Below are positions 1-10,024 of a stretch of DNA of 64,000 nt, piece after piece (position 1 is the first letter of the stretch; every line of letters starts with the position of its first letter). The notes under the pieces are model-generated. The model did not search any database, was not told the DNA's origin, and saw only the letters and a program-made list of their open reading frames with translations. Origin of the DNA: JALYOK01 sp963840785 (GTDB lineage Bacteria; Pseudomonadota; Gammaproteobacteria; Burkholderiales; JALYOK01). The translations under genes and the position numbers were made by a program. The stretch is taken from assembly GCA_963840785.1 (NCBI GenBank), contig CAWJAF010000013.1, forward strand, positions 310,001 through 374,000. Reading direction: 5' to 3'.

Positions 1-755
1 CGGCAAACCGATCGGTGTTGCCGTCGACAGCGCGAGCAATTATCAACTCAATGCAGCGTTAATTGAACAATATTGGAACGCCGAAACCGCTGCGGCATTG
101 GTCGCTTCGCCCGCCAATCCGACGGGGACAATGATTCATTCCGCTGAAATGGCCAAATTAATCGCGGCGGTTCACGGTCGTGGTGGGCGTCTCATCGTCG
201 ACGAAATTTATCTGGCGCTGAGTTATGGCAGCACCGCGAAAACCGCGCTGAGTCTGTCGGACGAGGTATTCGTCATCAATAGTTTTTCCAAATATTTTCA
301 GATGACGGGCTGGCGGCTGGGCTGGATCGTCGCGCCGAGCGGCTTACGTGAAGGCGATCGAACGACTTTCGCAAAACCTATTCATTTCTAATTCGGCGAT
401 CGCGCAACACGCTGCGCTGGCGGGCTTCGACGCGGGAACGTTGCGAATATTGGAAAGCCGCAGAAAGGAGTTTCAAGCGCGCCGCGATTATTTGATTCCG
501 GCGTTAAAGGATTTGGGCTTCGGCGTGCCGGTCACGCCGGAAGGCGCGTTTTACGTTTACGCCGACTGCTCAACATTCAGCAACGATAGTTATCGCTTCG
601 CTTGGGATTTGTTGGAAAACGCCTATGTCGCCGTCACACCCGGCATCGATTTCGGACATCACCATGCGAAACGTCACGTGCGCTTTAGTTATTGCGCCTC
701 ATTGGAACAACTGCGCGAAGGCATCGCGCGACTAAAACGATACCTGGGCCGGTAA
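1..755 (+). CDS. Class I/II PLP-dependent aminotransferase, 5' end outside window, one frameshift
   Basis: This is the C-terminal two thirds of a fold-type I aminotransferase. It is already open at base 2, so the start lies before the window. Visible family marks are the SPANPTGT stretch near base 107, the VDEIY aspartate/tyrosine motif near 200, and the PLP-lysine motif SFSKYFQMTGWRLGW with the lysine codon at 290-292. Near base 342 the frame changes: the first frame ends at 391, while family-like sequence (VKAIERLSQNLFISNSAIAQHAAL) resumes in another frame and runs to 755. One base gained or lost in the sequence explains this. The exact substrate (alanine, aspartate, N-succinyl-diaminopimelate) cannot be told from this part. 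Confidence 0.85.
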
Positions 756-764
756 TCGGCGACG

Positions 765-1155
765 CTACCAGCCGAAATGAGCACCGCCACGCCAGCGTCC
801 ACGGCCATGGGGAAAGCCATAGAAAAAATACGGTTGAAAGAACCAACCATAACGATGATAAGCATATGCTGATTCTTCATCCCTTACCTCGCGTAAGTGA
901 ACCTTATGCATGTAGTCCAACACCGCGTCGGGCACGCCGCGATCGTGCAAGCTGGCGATTTCTGACGCCGTTAACGGATACATCAGCGCGGGATTCCTTG
1001 ATGCGCTTGATGATCTCGTCCGGTGCTGTGCCGGCTTTGCTCATCTCGACGATTTCGTCCAACGTCGGTGGTTCCGGACGCGCCAAACGTGTCGAGGCGC
1101 AGCCGACCATCAAGCCCAAAAGCATCACCAAAAAGCCTACTTTAAGAATTTGCAT
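765..1155 (-). CDS. Small lipoprotein, frameshifted
   Basis: The N-terminus is a lipoprotein signal with a hydrophobic run followed by LMVGC, so Cys19 would be acylated and the protein anchored in the envelope. The first frame reads to about base 980, where homology-like sequence passes into a second frame (MYPLTASEIASLHDRGVPDAVLDYM and on to a Tyr/Phe/Gly-rich tail). One missing base at the GCGCTGATG stretch near 980 joins them into a protein of about 130 residues. The middle resembles short helical segments of the kind that read 'DEIVEMSKAGTAPDEIIKRIKES', common in small betaproteobacterial lipoproteins. No function is recognised. It is convergent with the aminotransferase upstream. Confidence 0.6.
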
Positions 1156-1313
1156 ACCAACCTCGATACTAAAATTAAATCAGTCCCTTAACGTGACGCT
1201 GCCGGTATGGTTGACGAAAAATGCTTGTCCAACCAACCCCATTGCGTCGCCAGGTCAGCAATTCGGCAAACTCGCTCGTTATGGCCTAAACTTAAGCTCC
1301 TGGAATGATAAAT

Positions 1314-1861
1314 ATGACAAGATTCTTCAAATTCGGTTGCCTGCTTCCCTGGTATTTTTCACGTCACTTTCGCTTGCCCAGGATTTTGGGGATGCCGATT
1401 TGCCAGGCCAAACGTTTTGGGTAAAGCCAGCAAAGGAAATCTATCGCCGCATCGAATTTTACCGCCACCCAAAGATCGACGCGCCGTCGTTCTTTCCGTC
1501 ATCGAAAAAACAAATTCGAATTGTCACTGTCGGTCGCGGCTGGATCAAACTCAATTTCGTTTCGGCGTTTAACGGCTTCGAGGAAGCGCATATTCCGGTC
1601 GGATATTTCAAGCGCAATCTCTACACTTCCGCGACCTATAACAGCTATGCATTTGATCGGTCAACATTTTTTAAAGAAGATCCAGAACTCATTAAGGAAC
1701 GGGCGGAACAGGCCGCCGCACCGGTTATTAGTGACAAAGCGAAGCCCAAAAGTATCGTGTCAAAGTTTTTCCGACACAAAAAAACCTGTTGTGGTATTTC
1801 CAACCCCAATTCGCAGAAATACCCGAAATATCCCCGCAACGACCCCGAACTTAATCGATAA
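1314..1861 (+). CDS. Secreted hypothetical protein, probable frameshift inside the signal peptide
   Basis: From about 1345 to 1861 one frame encodes a soluble-looking protein with many aromatic and charged residues (DFGDADLPGQTFWVKPAKEI and onward). A signal peptide is needed to make sense of it: ATG at 1314 gives MTRFFKFGCLL, and the next frame continues PASLVFFTSLSLAQ, a good export signal with an AXA-like end. Joining them needs one indel near 1345. The reading frame stays open far upstream (to 692), but that part is antisense to the lipoprotein gene and has no protein-like character. No family was recognised. It ends 3 bases before pgi. Confidence 0.45.
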
Positions 1862-1864
1862 ACC

Positions 1865-3512
1865 ATGACTTCCCCGACATCCACCGCTTCGTGGAACCCG
1901 CTTCTGGTCCACCGAACCGAGCTGGAAAACGCAAATATTAGCGCTTGGTTTGACGCCGATCCGCAACGCGCGGCGAAGTTTTCTGTGGGAGCCGTGGGAA
2001 TTTACCTCGACTACTCGAAGCAACCCGTTACAGACAAGACGATGGCCTTGCTAATCGATCTCGCTCAGGAAATGGATGTCACGGGCTGGCGCGAACGAAT
2101 GTTTGCGGGCGAAAAGATCAATTCCACGGAGCAACGAGCCGTTCTCCATACGGCGTTACGCAATCGCGGCAATCGGCCCATTAGCGTGGATGGCGTCAAT
2201 GTGATGCCTGACATTAGCCGTGTGCTGCAACAAATGCGCGGCTTTTCCGATACGATTCGCGATGGAACTTGGCGCGGGCATACCAATGAACTTATCACTG
2301 ATATCGTCAATATTGGCATCGGCGGCTCCGACCTGGGGCCAGCAATGGCTTGCGGGGCGCTGAAGGCCTTTGGCCATCCGAGCGCTGCGCAGCTCATTTC
2401 GTTTCCAACGTGGACAGCACTCATTTGATGGAAACATTGGCGGGGCTAAATGCGGCGAGCACGTTGTTTATCGTCTGCTCAAAAACCTTCACTACCCAAG
2501 AAACCCTTACCAATGCGCGTTCTGCACGGCGCTGGCTAATCGAAAAGCTCGGCACCAACACCGCCGTTGCAAAACATTTCGTCGCGGTTTCTACCAATGC
2601 TCAAGAAGTCTCAGAATTTGGTATCGACCTCTCCAATATGTTCGAATTTTGGGATTGGGTCGGCGGTAGGTACTCGCTGTGGAGCGCCGTCGGCTTATCT
2701 TTAGCCGTGTTAATCGGAATGGATAAATTCGACGAAATGCTCGCCGGCGCGAATCGCGATGGATGAGCACTTTCGTGAAGCCCCGCTGGAAAAAAATCTA
2801 CCGGTAATTCTCGCGCTTAATCGGCATTTGGCAGCGTAACTTTATGCACGCCGAAAACTCATGGCGATATTGCCCTACAGTCAAGCATTGGCGCGCTTCC
2901 CAGCCTACCTGCAACAGCTGGAAATGGAAAGTAATGGCAAACGCGTCGATCGCGAGGGCAATATTGTCGATTACGCCACTGCGCCGATTATATGGGGCGA
3001 GCCGGGAACGAACGGGCAACACGCGTTTTACCAGCTCATTCACCAAGGAACCACCGTGGTGCCGGCCGATTTTATTGTTGTCACTGCAAAGTGAATATCC
3101 GCTCAGCGATCATCAACCAAAGCTATTAGCGAATTGCCTGGCCCAAACCGAAGCACTATTACGCGGAAAAGACGCTGCCGCTGTGGAACGGGAACTTCAA
3201 AGTAAAAATTACAGCCTAGCGCAGATTGCCCAACTTACCCCGCACCGAGTATTCCCCGGAAATCGCGCCAGTAATACGCTTTTTATGAATCGCCTCGAGC
3301 CGAAAACCTTAGGTGCGTTGGTTGCGGCGTATGAGCACAAAGTGTTTGTGCAAGGAATTATTTGGAACATTAACTCGTTTGACCAATGGGGTGTGGAACT
3401 AGGAAAACAGCTTGCAAGTCAAATTCTAAGCGAATTCGAGGTTGGGGCAATGGGCGTTCAGCACGATAGTTCCACGCGAGCCGCCATTGCCATGATTAAT
3501 GCTAAGTGCTGA
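1865..3512 (+). CDS. pgi: Glucose-6-phosphate isomerase, several frameshifts
   Basis: Interconverts glucose 6-phosphate and fructose 6-phosphate in the cytoplasm. The reconstructed length (about 548 residues) fits the family. Segments in order: the N-terminal part to 2428 including INIGIGGSDLGP-like VNIGIGGSDLGPAMA near 2310; SNVDSTHLMETL from about 2413 in another frame, through FEFWDWVGGRYSLWSAVGL (the PGI signature 1 region near 2643-2700); GTNGQHAFYQLIHQG near 3010 (signature 2 region, with the catalytic His); and a C-terminal block GVELGKQLA to 3512. Frame changes fall near 2390, 2760, 2840 and 3090. All parts are present in order, so this is probably a working gene with sequence errors. 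The next recognisable enzyme on the strand is glycogen synthase, which draws on the same hexose-phosphate pool. Confidence 0.93.
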
Positions 3513-3657
3513 AAGTTTTTTTTAAATTTCAACTAAGGCGTCTTGGCGCTGCTTGGAAAACCTTGCTATCCTTATCTCTGGTCGTAATCCGCTTAAATTT
3601 TTTAAAGAAAAACACTGTGAATATGAGACAGGTATTGGCCTTACCGCATCGGCAGTC

Positions 3658-3680
3658 CGCCTTATCCGGAGCTTAAGGCG
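3658..3680 (+). promoter_or_regulatory. Hairpin presenting the Shine-Dalgarno sequence of the receiver-protein gene
   Basis: A perfect 7-bp inverted repeat (CGCCTTA at 3658-3664, TAAGGCG at 3674-3680) encloses the loop TCCGGAGCT, which holds the only GGAG before the ATG at 3683. In linear form the SD-to-ATG distance is long (11 bases); folding the stem would bring the loop closer. A role in translation control is inference. Confidence 0.35.
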
Positions 3681-3682
3681 CC

Positions 3683-4897
3683 ATGAATCCCCTCTTAGGG
3701 CGCCAGCTTAAAGTTTTGTTTCAGCGCAGTCGGCTGGAATTAAGCGTTCAGTTAGTTGCGTCATTGACCGCGACGGGTCTTTTATTCGATAAAATTCCCA
3801 CCATTAGCCTCGCCGCATGGTTAGTTGGCTTAGCCGCCGTTCTTGGCTTGCGGCTACTTATGGGGCAGGTTTATTTAGCAAAATCCAGTGTCGTACAGCC
3901 GTCGATTTGGCAAAATGCCTCGGCATTAATGAACTTGATTACCGGCTCGCTTTGGGGAATTCTTGCTTTGGCTCAGCAGGACGTATCAAACATTGCTCAG
4001 GTCGGCCTGCTGATTACGACCTCAGCCGTCTGCGCAATTGTCTTGTGGAGCACCGCCTCGAGCGCCATAAACTTCCCGGCGTTTCTGCTGGGCTTGCTTG
4101 TTCCTTGGGGCGTCGTGCTTTTTCAAGGCAAGATAACTTCGGCCTCGGTATTCCAATTGTTCGCAGGTATCAGCGTTATTTATCTAGGCTTATTTCTGCT
4201 CGTTAATCGCCAAGCAATGGAACTCGTTCGCATGCAAAGCCAGGCGTCTAGAACCATGCCGGCCATTGCCGCCGCGCAGGCGCTACCCGCCAAACCCATT
4301 TCCCAGGCTACGACCAACGTCCGGGTTGATACGACATTATCCACCGTGACTTTAGTTGAACGCGAAGGACGTCCGTATTCGGGCTTAAAGCGGCGCGCAT
4401 CGGATCATCGCGGCGATGCGGGATTGTCCGAGGCCCCAATCAAAGGCAGTAGTTTTGGGCAAATTAAGATCCATGATATCGTTGATTCCGAACCAAAAGA
4501 GCCGGCGGATTGCTGCATTTTAGTGGCAGAAGATAATCTCGATAATCAACTCGTTGCCTTGCATCTTTTGCAAAAACGCGGATATAAAGTCGTGATTGCA
4601 AACAATGGCCGCGAAGCGCTTGCCGCAGTCGAACGGCAACGATTTGAAGTAATCTTAATGGATATTCAAATGCCCGAAATGGGCGGGCTTGAAGCAACTG
4701 CGGCGATCCGTTTAAAGGAAAAACAGGGTTCGAAACGCATCCCCATTATCGCGCTAACCGCTAATCCCGTTAGCGAAAGCCGTGAGATATGCCTTGCGGC
4801 CGGGATGGATGATTATTTAAATAAACCCATCAGTCGCACGCGACTTTTCGCCGCACTGGACGCGCAATTAAAGAAGAAACCTCGCCCAGAAGCTTAG
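3683..4897 (+). CDS. Membrane-anchored response-regulator receiver protein with no kinase domain
   Basis: The protein has 404 residues. Residues about 21-175 hold roughly six hydrophobic segments, like the sensor part of a membrane histidine kinase. Residues 180-270 are a polar linker. Residues 277-397 are a complete receiver domain: acidic pair E283/D284, phospho-acceptor D327 in LMDIQMPEMGG, T359 and K381. Between them there is no H-box, no N/G boxes and no room for a kinase core. The architecture is thus that of a hybrid kinase without its catalytic part, and there is no output domain either. It may be a phosphate sink or a membrane-tethered signalling scaffold, but that is inference. The frame is intact. 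The start follows a GGAG in a hairpin loop. It lies 10-30 bases before glgA and may be co-transcribed with it. Confidence 0.85.
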   Translation: MNPLLGRQLKVLFQRSRLELSVQLVASLTATGLLFDKIPTISLAAWLVGLAAVLGLRLLMGQVYLAKSSVVQPSIWQNASALMNLITGSLWGILALAQQDVSNIAQVGLLITTSAVCAIVLWSTASSAINFPAFLLGLLVPWGVVLFQGKITSASVFQLFAGISVIYLGLFLLVNRQAMELVRMQSQASRTMPAIAAAQALPAKPISQATTNVRVDTTLSTVTLVEREGRPYSGLKRRASDHRGDAGLSEAPIKGSSFGQIKIHDIVDSEPKEPADCCILVAEDNLDNQLVALHLLQKRGYKVVIANNGREALAAVERQRFEVILMDIQMPEMGGLEATAAIRLKEKQGSKRIPIIALTANPVSESREICLAAGMDDYLNKPISRTRLFAALDAQLKKKPRPEA

Positions 4898-4928
4898 CTC
4901 CTCTACATTGTCGTACAATGCCAGCAAC

Positions 4929-6437
4929 ATGCCTGGCGCTCGCACGAAAGTCCTCTTCGTCACCTCCGAACTTTATCCGCTGATTAAGACCGGCGGACTT
5001 GCCGATGTATCCGCGAGCCTACCGGCGGCGTTGCAAGCGATTGGCCTAGATGTCCGGATTCTTCTGCCAGGTTACGCCAGCGTACTAGAGCAACTTCCGC
5101 ACACGCGTAAGGCCGCACTCATTTCTAATGTTGCCACCTACTATCCTGACTGCACCCTGCGTACTTCGCGCGCGCCAGGTACCGGCGTGCCAATAATTTT
5201 GCCGGATTGCCCAACACTGTATCAGCACGAAAATGGGCCATATCAGGATCGGGCTGGCGCGGATCTGCCCAACAACCATCTTCGCTTCGGCTTACTTGGA
5301 TACGTCGCCGCTCTGCTTGCCAGCGACGATTCGCCATTGTCTTGGCGCCCGGACGTTATCCACTGCAACGATTGGCAAAGTGGGCTTGCACCTGCCTATA
5401 TGAATTTTATGTCCGGCACCAAGCCGCCTAGCATCATGACTATTCACAATCTCGCATTCCAAGGTATTTTCCCGTCAAACACCCTGCCTTGGCTCGGGCT
5501 TCCATCGCAAAGTTTTCAGATTGACGGCCTCGAATACTACGGCAACATCTCTTTCCTCAAGGCGGGATTGTTTTATGCGAATCACATTACCACCGTGAGC
5601 CCAACGTACGCGCAGGAAATTCAACAAGAGCCACTTGGAATGGGCCTACAGGGATTACTTACCGCCCGAAAGGATCGGCTGACGGGCATTTTAAACGGCA
5701 TTGACGAGTCGGCCTGGAATCCAATACATGATCCACATATCCCGAGTCACTATGACATCGCCAGCCTCAGCAACAAGCGACCCAACAAAACTACATTGCA
5801 ACAGCGCATGGGACTTGATGTCGACGCCAACACGCCATTGCTCGGCGTTGTTAGCCGACTGACTTCGCAAAAAGGCATTGATCTGTTCATCGAGATCATT
5901 CCAGACTTGGTATCACGAGGCTGTCAACTCGTGGTTCTTGGTAATGGCGACGCGACAAATGAAAACGCGCTTCGACAATTTGCGCTTCAGTTTCCCGGTA
6001 AAGTCGCGGTCAAGATTGGATTCGACGAAAGCCTGTCACATCTCATTACGGCTGGGATTGATATATTTCTGATGCCGTCGAGGTTCGAGCCTTGCGGTCT
6101 CAACCAAATGTACAGCCAACGATACGGGACGCCGCCCCTGGTTAGCGCAACAGGCGGACTTGCCGATACCGTATTCGATTGTACCGATCGCCTGATTGCC
6201 GACGGACTCGCCACTGGCATAGTGTTGCAGGAATTAACGTCGAAGGGACTGCTAGATGCGGTTGACCGCACCTTGCTACTTTTCGGTGATCCGGAAGTTT
6301 GGAAGAAACTTCAACACGCAGGAATGGAACGAGATTTTAGCTGGGCTACAAGCGCTCAACAATACTGCGATCTGTATGCCTCCCTAATTCGGCACAGATC
6401 GCTAATACACTACGCTGGAACCAATCCGTCTAAATAA
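4929..6437 (+). CDS. glgA: Glycogen synthase, ADP-glucose type (GT5)
   Basis: Adds glucose from ADP-glucose to the growing alpha-1,4-glucan. The family N-terminus KVLFVTSELYPLIKTGGLADVSASLP includes the ADP-glucose-binding KTGGL motif. Further marks are HCNDWQSGLAPAY, TIHNLAFQGIF, GILNGIDESAWNP, VSRLTSQKGIDL and the C-terminal SRFEPCGLNQMYSQRYGTPPLV acceptor region, all in one intact frame. Length is about 502 residues from the ATG at 4929; the frame also has an in-frame TTG at 4908, but neither start has a clear ribosome-binding site. No other glycogen genes (glgB, glgC, glgP) lie nearby. Confidence 0.95.
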   Translation: MPGARTKVLFVTSELYPLIKTGGLADVSASLPAALQAIGLDVRILLPGYASVLEQLPHTRKAALISNVATYYPDCTLRTSRAPGTGVPIILPDCPTLYQHENGPYQDRAGADLPNNHLRFGLLGYVAALLASDDSPLSWRPDVIHCNDWQSGLAPAYMNFMSGTKPPSIMTIHNLAFQGIFPSNTLPWLGLPSQSFQIDGLEYYGNISFLKAGLFYANHITTVSPTYAQEIQQEPLGMGLQGLLTARKDRLTGILNGIDESAWNPIHDPHIPSHYDIASLSNKRPNKTTLQQRMGLDVDANTPLLGVVSRLTSQKGIDLFIEIIPDLVSRGCQLVVLGNGDATNENALRQFALQFPGKVAVKIGFDESLSHLITAGIDIFLMPSRFEPCGLNQMYSQRYGTPPLVSATGGLADTVFDCTDRLIADGLATGIVLQELTSKGLLDAVDRTLLLFGDPEVWKKLQHAGMERDFSWATSAQQYCDLYASLIRHRSLIHYAGTNPSK

Positions 6438-6448
6438 TCCGAAAAATT

Positions 6449-7742
6449 TCAATTAAACGGATGCCGCAAAACAATCGTCTCATCGCGATCCGGCCCAGTG
6501 GAAATTACGTCAATGGGAACAGCACAAATTTCCTCGATTCGCTTCAGATATTGCCGCGCATTTTCCGGCAACTTCTCCAAAACGTTTACGCCGAAGGTGC
6601 TCTCTTTCCAGCCGGGAAGGTCTTCATAGATCGGCTCGGCGAGCGCTAATGCTTCCGCGCCAACGGGAAGAATGTCACTTACCACGCCGGCATATTTTGT
6701 AACCGGTACACAATCGTAGCGACTCGACACCATCCAGCACATCAAGTTTGGTGACGCAAAGGCCGGATACGCCGTTAATTTGAATTGAGCGCTTAAGCGC
6801 GGCGGCATCAAACCACCCGACACGACGTGCACGACCCGTGGTCGCGCCGAACTCATTGCCTTTTGCGGCAATGTGTTTGCCAACATCATTGATCAGCTCT
6901 GTTGGGAAAGGTCCGGAACCGACGCGAGTAGTATAGGCCTTGGTAATTCCCAATACGTAGTGCAATGCCTGTGGGCCCACGCCACTGCCCGCAGCGGCAG
7001 CGCCGGCGACGCAATTGCTCGATGTAACAAACGGATAAGTGCCGTGATCGATATCCAGCAAGGAACCTTGTGCGCCCTCAAACAAAAGATTCTTACCGGC
7101 TTTGCTCGCTTCGTACAACAAACGCGGCACATCAGCGATAAAGGGTTTAATCCGCTCGGCCAGCGCCAATGTTTCATCGAGCGTTTGCTGAAAATCAACG
7201 GTCTTGGCCTGGAAATAATTTTTCAAAACGAAATTGTGATAATCGAGAACTTCGCCCAACTTGGCAGCAAACCGCTCGCGGAAAAATAAGTCTTGCAGGC
7301 GAATACCGCGCCGCGCCACTTTATCTTCGTAGGCCGGGCCAATGCCTCGCCCGGTCGTGCCGATCTTCGCTTCGCCTTTTGCGGTTTCGCGCGCAACATC
7401 CAATGCGCTGTGATATGACAGAATCGCGGGGCATGCTTCGGAAATTTTCAAGCGCCCGGCAACATCGACGCCGCTCACCTTGAGCATATCGATTTCTTCC
7501 AGCAAGGCCGTTGGTGACACGACAACGCCGTTACCAATAAAGCAATCGACATCCTGGCGCAAGATCCCCGACGGAATGAGATGTAGTACGGTTTTCTTGC
7601 CACCGATAACCAGCGTGTGCCCGGCGTTGTGACCGCCCTGAAAACGCACCACGCCACGGGCGTGGTCAGTCAACCAATCGACCAACTTGCCCTTGCCTTC
7701 ATCACCCCATTGCGTGCCAATTACAACTACATTTTTTGCCAT
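6449..7742 (-). CDS. purA: Adenylosuccinate synthetase, one frameshift
   Basis: Joins IMP and aspartate with GTP to adenylosuccinate, the first committed AMP step. The N-terminus GTQWGDEGKGKLVDWLTDHA holds the GTP P-loop; NAGHTLVIGG, GTTGRGIGPAYEDK and TRVGSGPFPTEL follow. The frame breaks near 6693 in an AAAA run: one frame ends at 6675, while the correct continuation (KYAGVVSDILPVGAEALALA... ISTGPDRDETIVLRHPFN) reads to 6449. A homopolymer length error is the simple explanation. The reconstructed length of about 431 residues is normal. It is the last gene of the long minus-strand series that starts at ndk. Confidence 0.95.
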
Positions 7743-7753
7743 TTATTTGCCGA

Positions 7754-8914
7754 TCAAATTGGTTTAACTTGCCATGCGCCGGATTCAAAAACCATTCGGC
7801 GGTCACAGCCTAATTCCGTTGAATCTGCTTTAACACCGGGTAATTCGACGACGACCCGCTCGCCATTTTTTCGTAGCGTTGCAATTACCTTTTCTAAATC
7901 GCCCTTCGCGCTAATATGCGGCGCGAGCACGCCGCGGCGCGGCGGTAATTCGCCATTGCTCAACGCCTCCCGCAGATCCATGCTGAAGCCCGTTGCGGCC
8001 CGCGCACGGCCAAAAGCCTTTCCCACCTGGTCGTAGCGGCCACCTTTCGCTACGGCGTCGCGAAAGCCATTGGCATAAGCCGCAAACACAATGCCACTGT
8101 GATAATGATAGCCGCGCAATTCGGCAAGATCGTAGGTGGCCTTGATATTGCGTCTGCTTAACATCGCGCCAAGTTGCTCAAGGTCGCCGAGAGCCGCATC
8201 AATACTGGGGTTTGCAGGCAATTGCTGACGCGCTCTAGCAAGAACATCGACTGTCGCCGTTGAGTTCGGGCAACAGGCAAAACGCGCGCTTCAAATCCCT
8301 GTCCATATCCGCCGTTAACTCAGAAAGCAAACGCCCGTCCTTACCTTGCAACGCTTGAAACAAATCCATTTCACGCGCGAGCGGATTTTTCCGATTGCGC
8401 GACCAGCGCGCGCACGATTGAGACGTGGCCGAGATCGATAACGATATCATTCACACCCGCCAAGGCCAACGCCTCGACCATCAAATTTTGAATCTCGAAA
8501 TCGCTTTCGAGCCCAGCGTGGCCGAATAACTCGGCGCCGATCTGTAACGGCTCGCGCGTGCCCATCATGTTGTCGGGTTTGGTTTGCAACACGCTGCCGG
8601 AATAACACAGCCGATTGACGCCTTTGTAATTCATTAAGTGCGCGTCGATACGCGCGACCTGCGGGCGTGATATCGGCGCGCAAACCCATATGGCGCCCGC
8701 TTAATTCATCTACCAGCTTAAATGTTTTGAGATCAAGATCGTGGCCGGTACCCGTTAACAGCGATTCTAGATATTCCAGTAACGGCGGTTGAATTAATTC
8801 GTAGCCATAGCTCCAAAACAGATCCAAAATATCGCGGCGCGCGCGTTCGAGCCGCCATGAAAATGGCGGCAATACGTCTTCAATGTATTCGGGGAGTAAC
8901 CAGTTTCGGTTCAC
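7754..8914 (-). CDS. hisZ: ATP phosphoribosyltransferase regulatory subunit, frameshifted
   Basis: HisZ is a histidyl-tRNA-synthetase-like protein that activates the short-form HisG in histidine synthesis. The N-terminal fragment (8914 to about 8630) reads WLLPEYIEDVLPPFSWRLERARR and ends with ELSGRHMGLRADITP (motif 2 region). Then come NRLCYSGSVLQTKP, a block DLFQALQGKDGRLLSELTADMDRDLKRAF, and the C-terminal fragment from 8221 with GYHYHSGIVFAAYANGFRDAVAKGGRYDQVG. At least three frame changes (near 8640, 8400 and 8225) separate these. All parts appear in order, so sequence error is more likely than decay. It sits between purA and the DUF2065 gene, as is usual in betaproteobacteria. Confidence 0.9.
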
Positions 8915-9117
8915 GGTGTTAGTGACTTTGCTGCTTCAGATACAAAAATACAGGCCATACCCGAGACGATGGAAATCAGTCCGATGAATCGAATTTGCCC
9001 ATCGCTAAGCTCAGTGAATTTTTTGAAAGTATCGCGCCACACGCTCGGTACCGCAAAGGGTAACAATCCTTCGACCACCATCATAAGGGCGAAGGCCGTG
9101 AGCCATGAATCCGACAT
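8911..9117 (-). CDS. DUF2065 family small membrane protein (YjeT-like)
   Basis: A 68-residue protein with two hydrophobic segments (LTAFALMMVVEGLLPFAVP and FIGLISIVSGMACIFV), typical of the DUF2065/YjeT family found between hflC and hisZ or purA. Its exact role is unknown. Its stop overlaps the hisZ start by four bases (ATGA), and its start abuts the hflC stop, so translation of the three genes is probably coupled. The frame is intact. Confidence 0.85.
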   Translation of the reverse strand: MSDSWLTAFALMMVVEGLLPFAVPSVWRDTFKKFTELSDGQIRFIGLISIVSGMACIFVSEAAKSLTP

Positions 9118-9993
9118 TACTTCGCCTGGCCGGGACTCTTCAGATATTTGAAGAACTCGGAATTAGGATCCAGCAACAGCACGTCGTTCTTGCTTCGAAG
9201 GCCTGCGCGATAAACATCTAAGCTTCGATAGAACGCATAAAAATTTGCATCTTGATTGAACGCTTCCGCGTAGGTTGAAGCCGCTTTCGCGTCGCCCTCG
9301 CCTCTGGATTTTTGCGCATCGCGATAGGCGCCGGCAAGAATCACTTCGCGTTTGCGATCAGCGTCGGCGCGAATTTTTTCCGATTCGGCAAAGCCCTCGG
9401 AACGGCGTTCGTTCGCGACGCGTTTGCGTTCGGCTTCCATCCGTTTATAGACTGACTCGCTCACTTCTGGCTGATAATCGACGCGCTTCACACGCACGTC
9501 GAGCACTTCCACGCCGATGCTGCGAGCATCTTTGTCGGCACGTGCGCGCATCACTTCCATAATTTGATCGCGTTCACCCGAGACGACTTGATGAACAGTG
9601 CGATTGCCAAACTCCGCGCGCAAATCGTTATTGATCGTCTGTGCTAAACGAATTTGTGCGCGACGCTCGTCACCGCCAACGCTGATGTAATATTGCTTCA
9701 CATCGACAATGCGCCACTTGATGAAAAGATCAACCAACACGTTGATTTTTTCTTTTGTAATGAAACGCTCCGGCTCTTTGGTATCCAAGGTTTGCACACG
9801 GCCGTCGAAATAACGCACATTCTGAATCGGCGAAGGTAGTTTGAGATACCAATCGGGTTGCTTTATCACCCGTACGATTTCGCCGAGCTGAAACACGATC
9901 GCCTGTTGCCGTTGATCAACGGTATAGAAACACAAACTCCCGATGACTACCAAAACGATCATAGCGGATAAATATTGCGCGGGCGATATTCAT
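9117..9993 (-). CDS. hflC: HflC, FtsH protease modulator (SPFH family)
   Basis: HflC pairs with HflK in the inner membrane and controls the FtsH protease. An intact frame from 9962 gives 281 residues with the hydrophobic N-terminal segment, the SPFH core and the Lys/Glu/Ala-rich helical region (ESVYKRMEAERKRVANERRSEG). The family usually has about a dozen residues before this segment. They can be read in a second frame from ATG at 9993 (MNIARAI), so a one-base indel near 9975 probably hides the true start. The C-terminus LDPNSEFFKYLKSPG is as expected. Confidence 0.92.
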
Positions 9994-10024
9994 GATTTTT
10001 TCAATTTAGTAAGGCGCATTGACG

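Noticed and set aside
692..1861. A 389-codon open frame on the plus strand
   Set aside because: Its first two thirds are antisense to the aminotransferase end and the lipoprotein gene and have no protein-like character; only the last third looks coding.
1865..3512. Programmed frameshifting in pgi and the other split genes
   Set aside because: No slippery heptamer with downstream structure recurs, the sites differ from gene to gene, and some genes have five or more.
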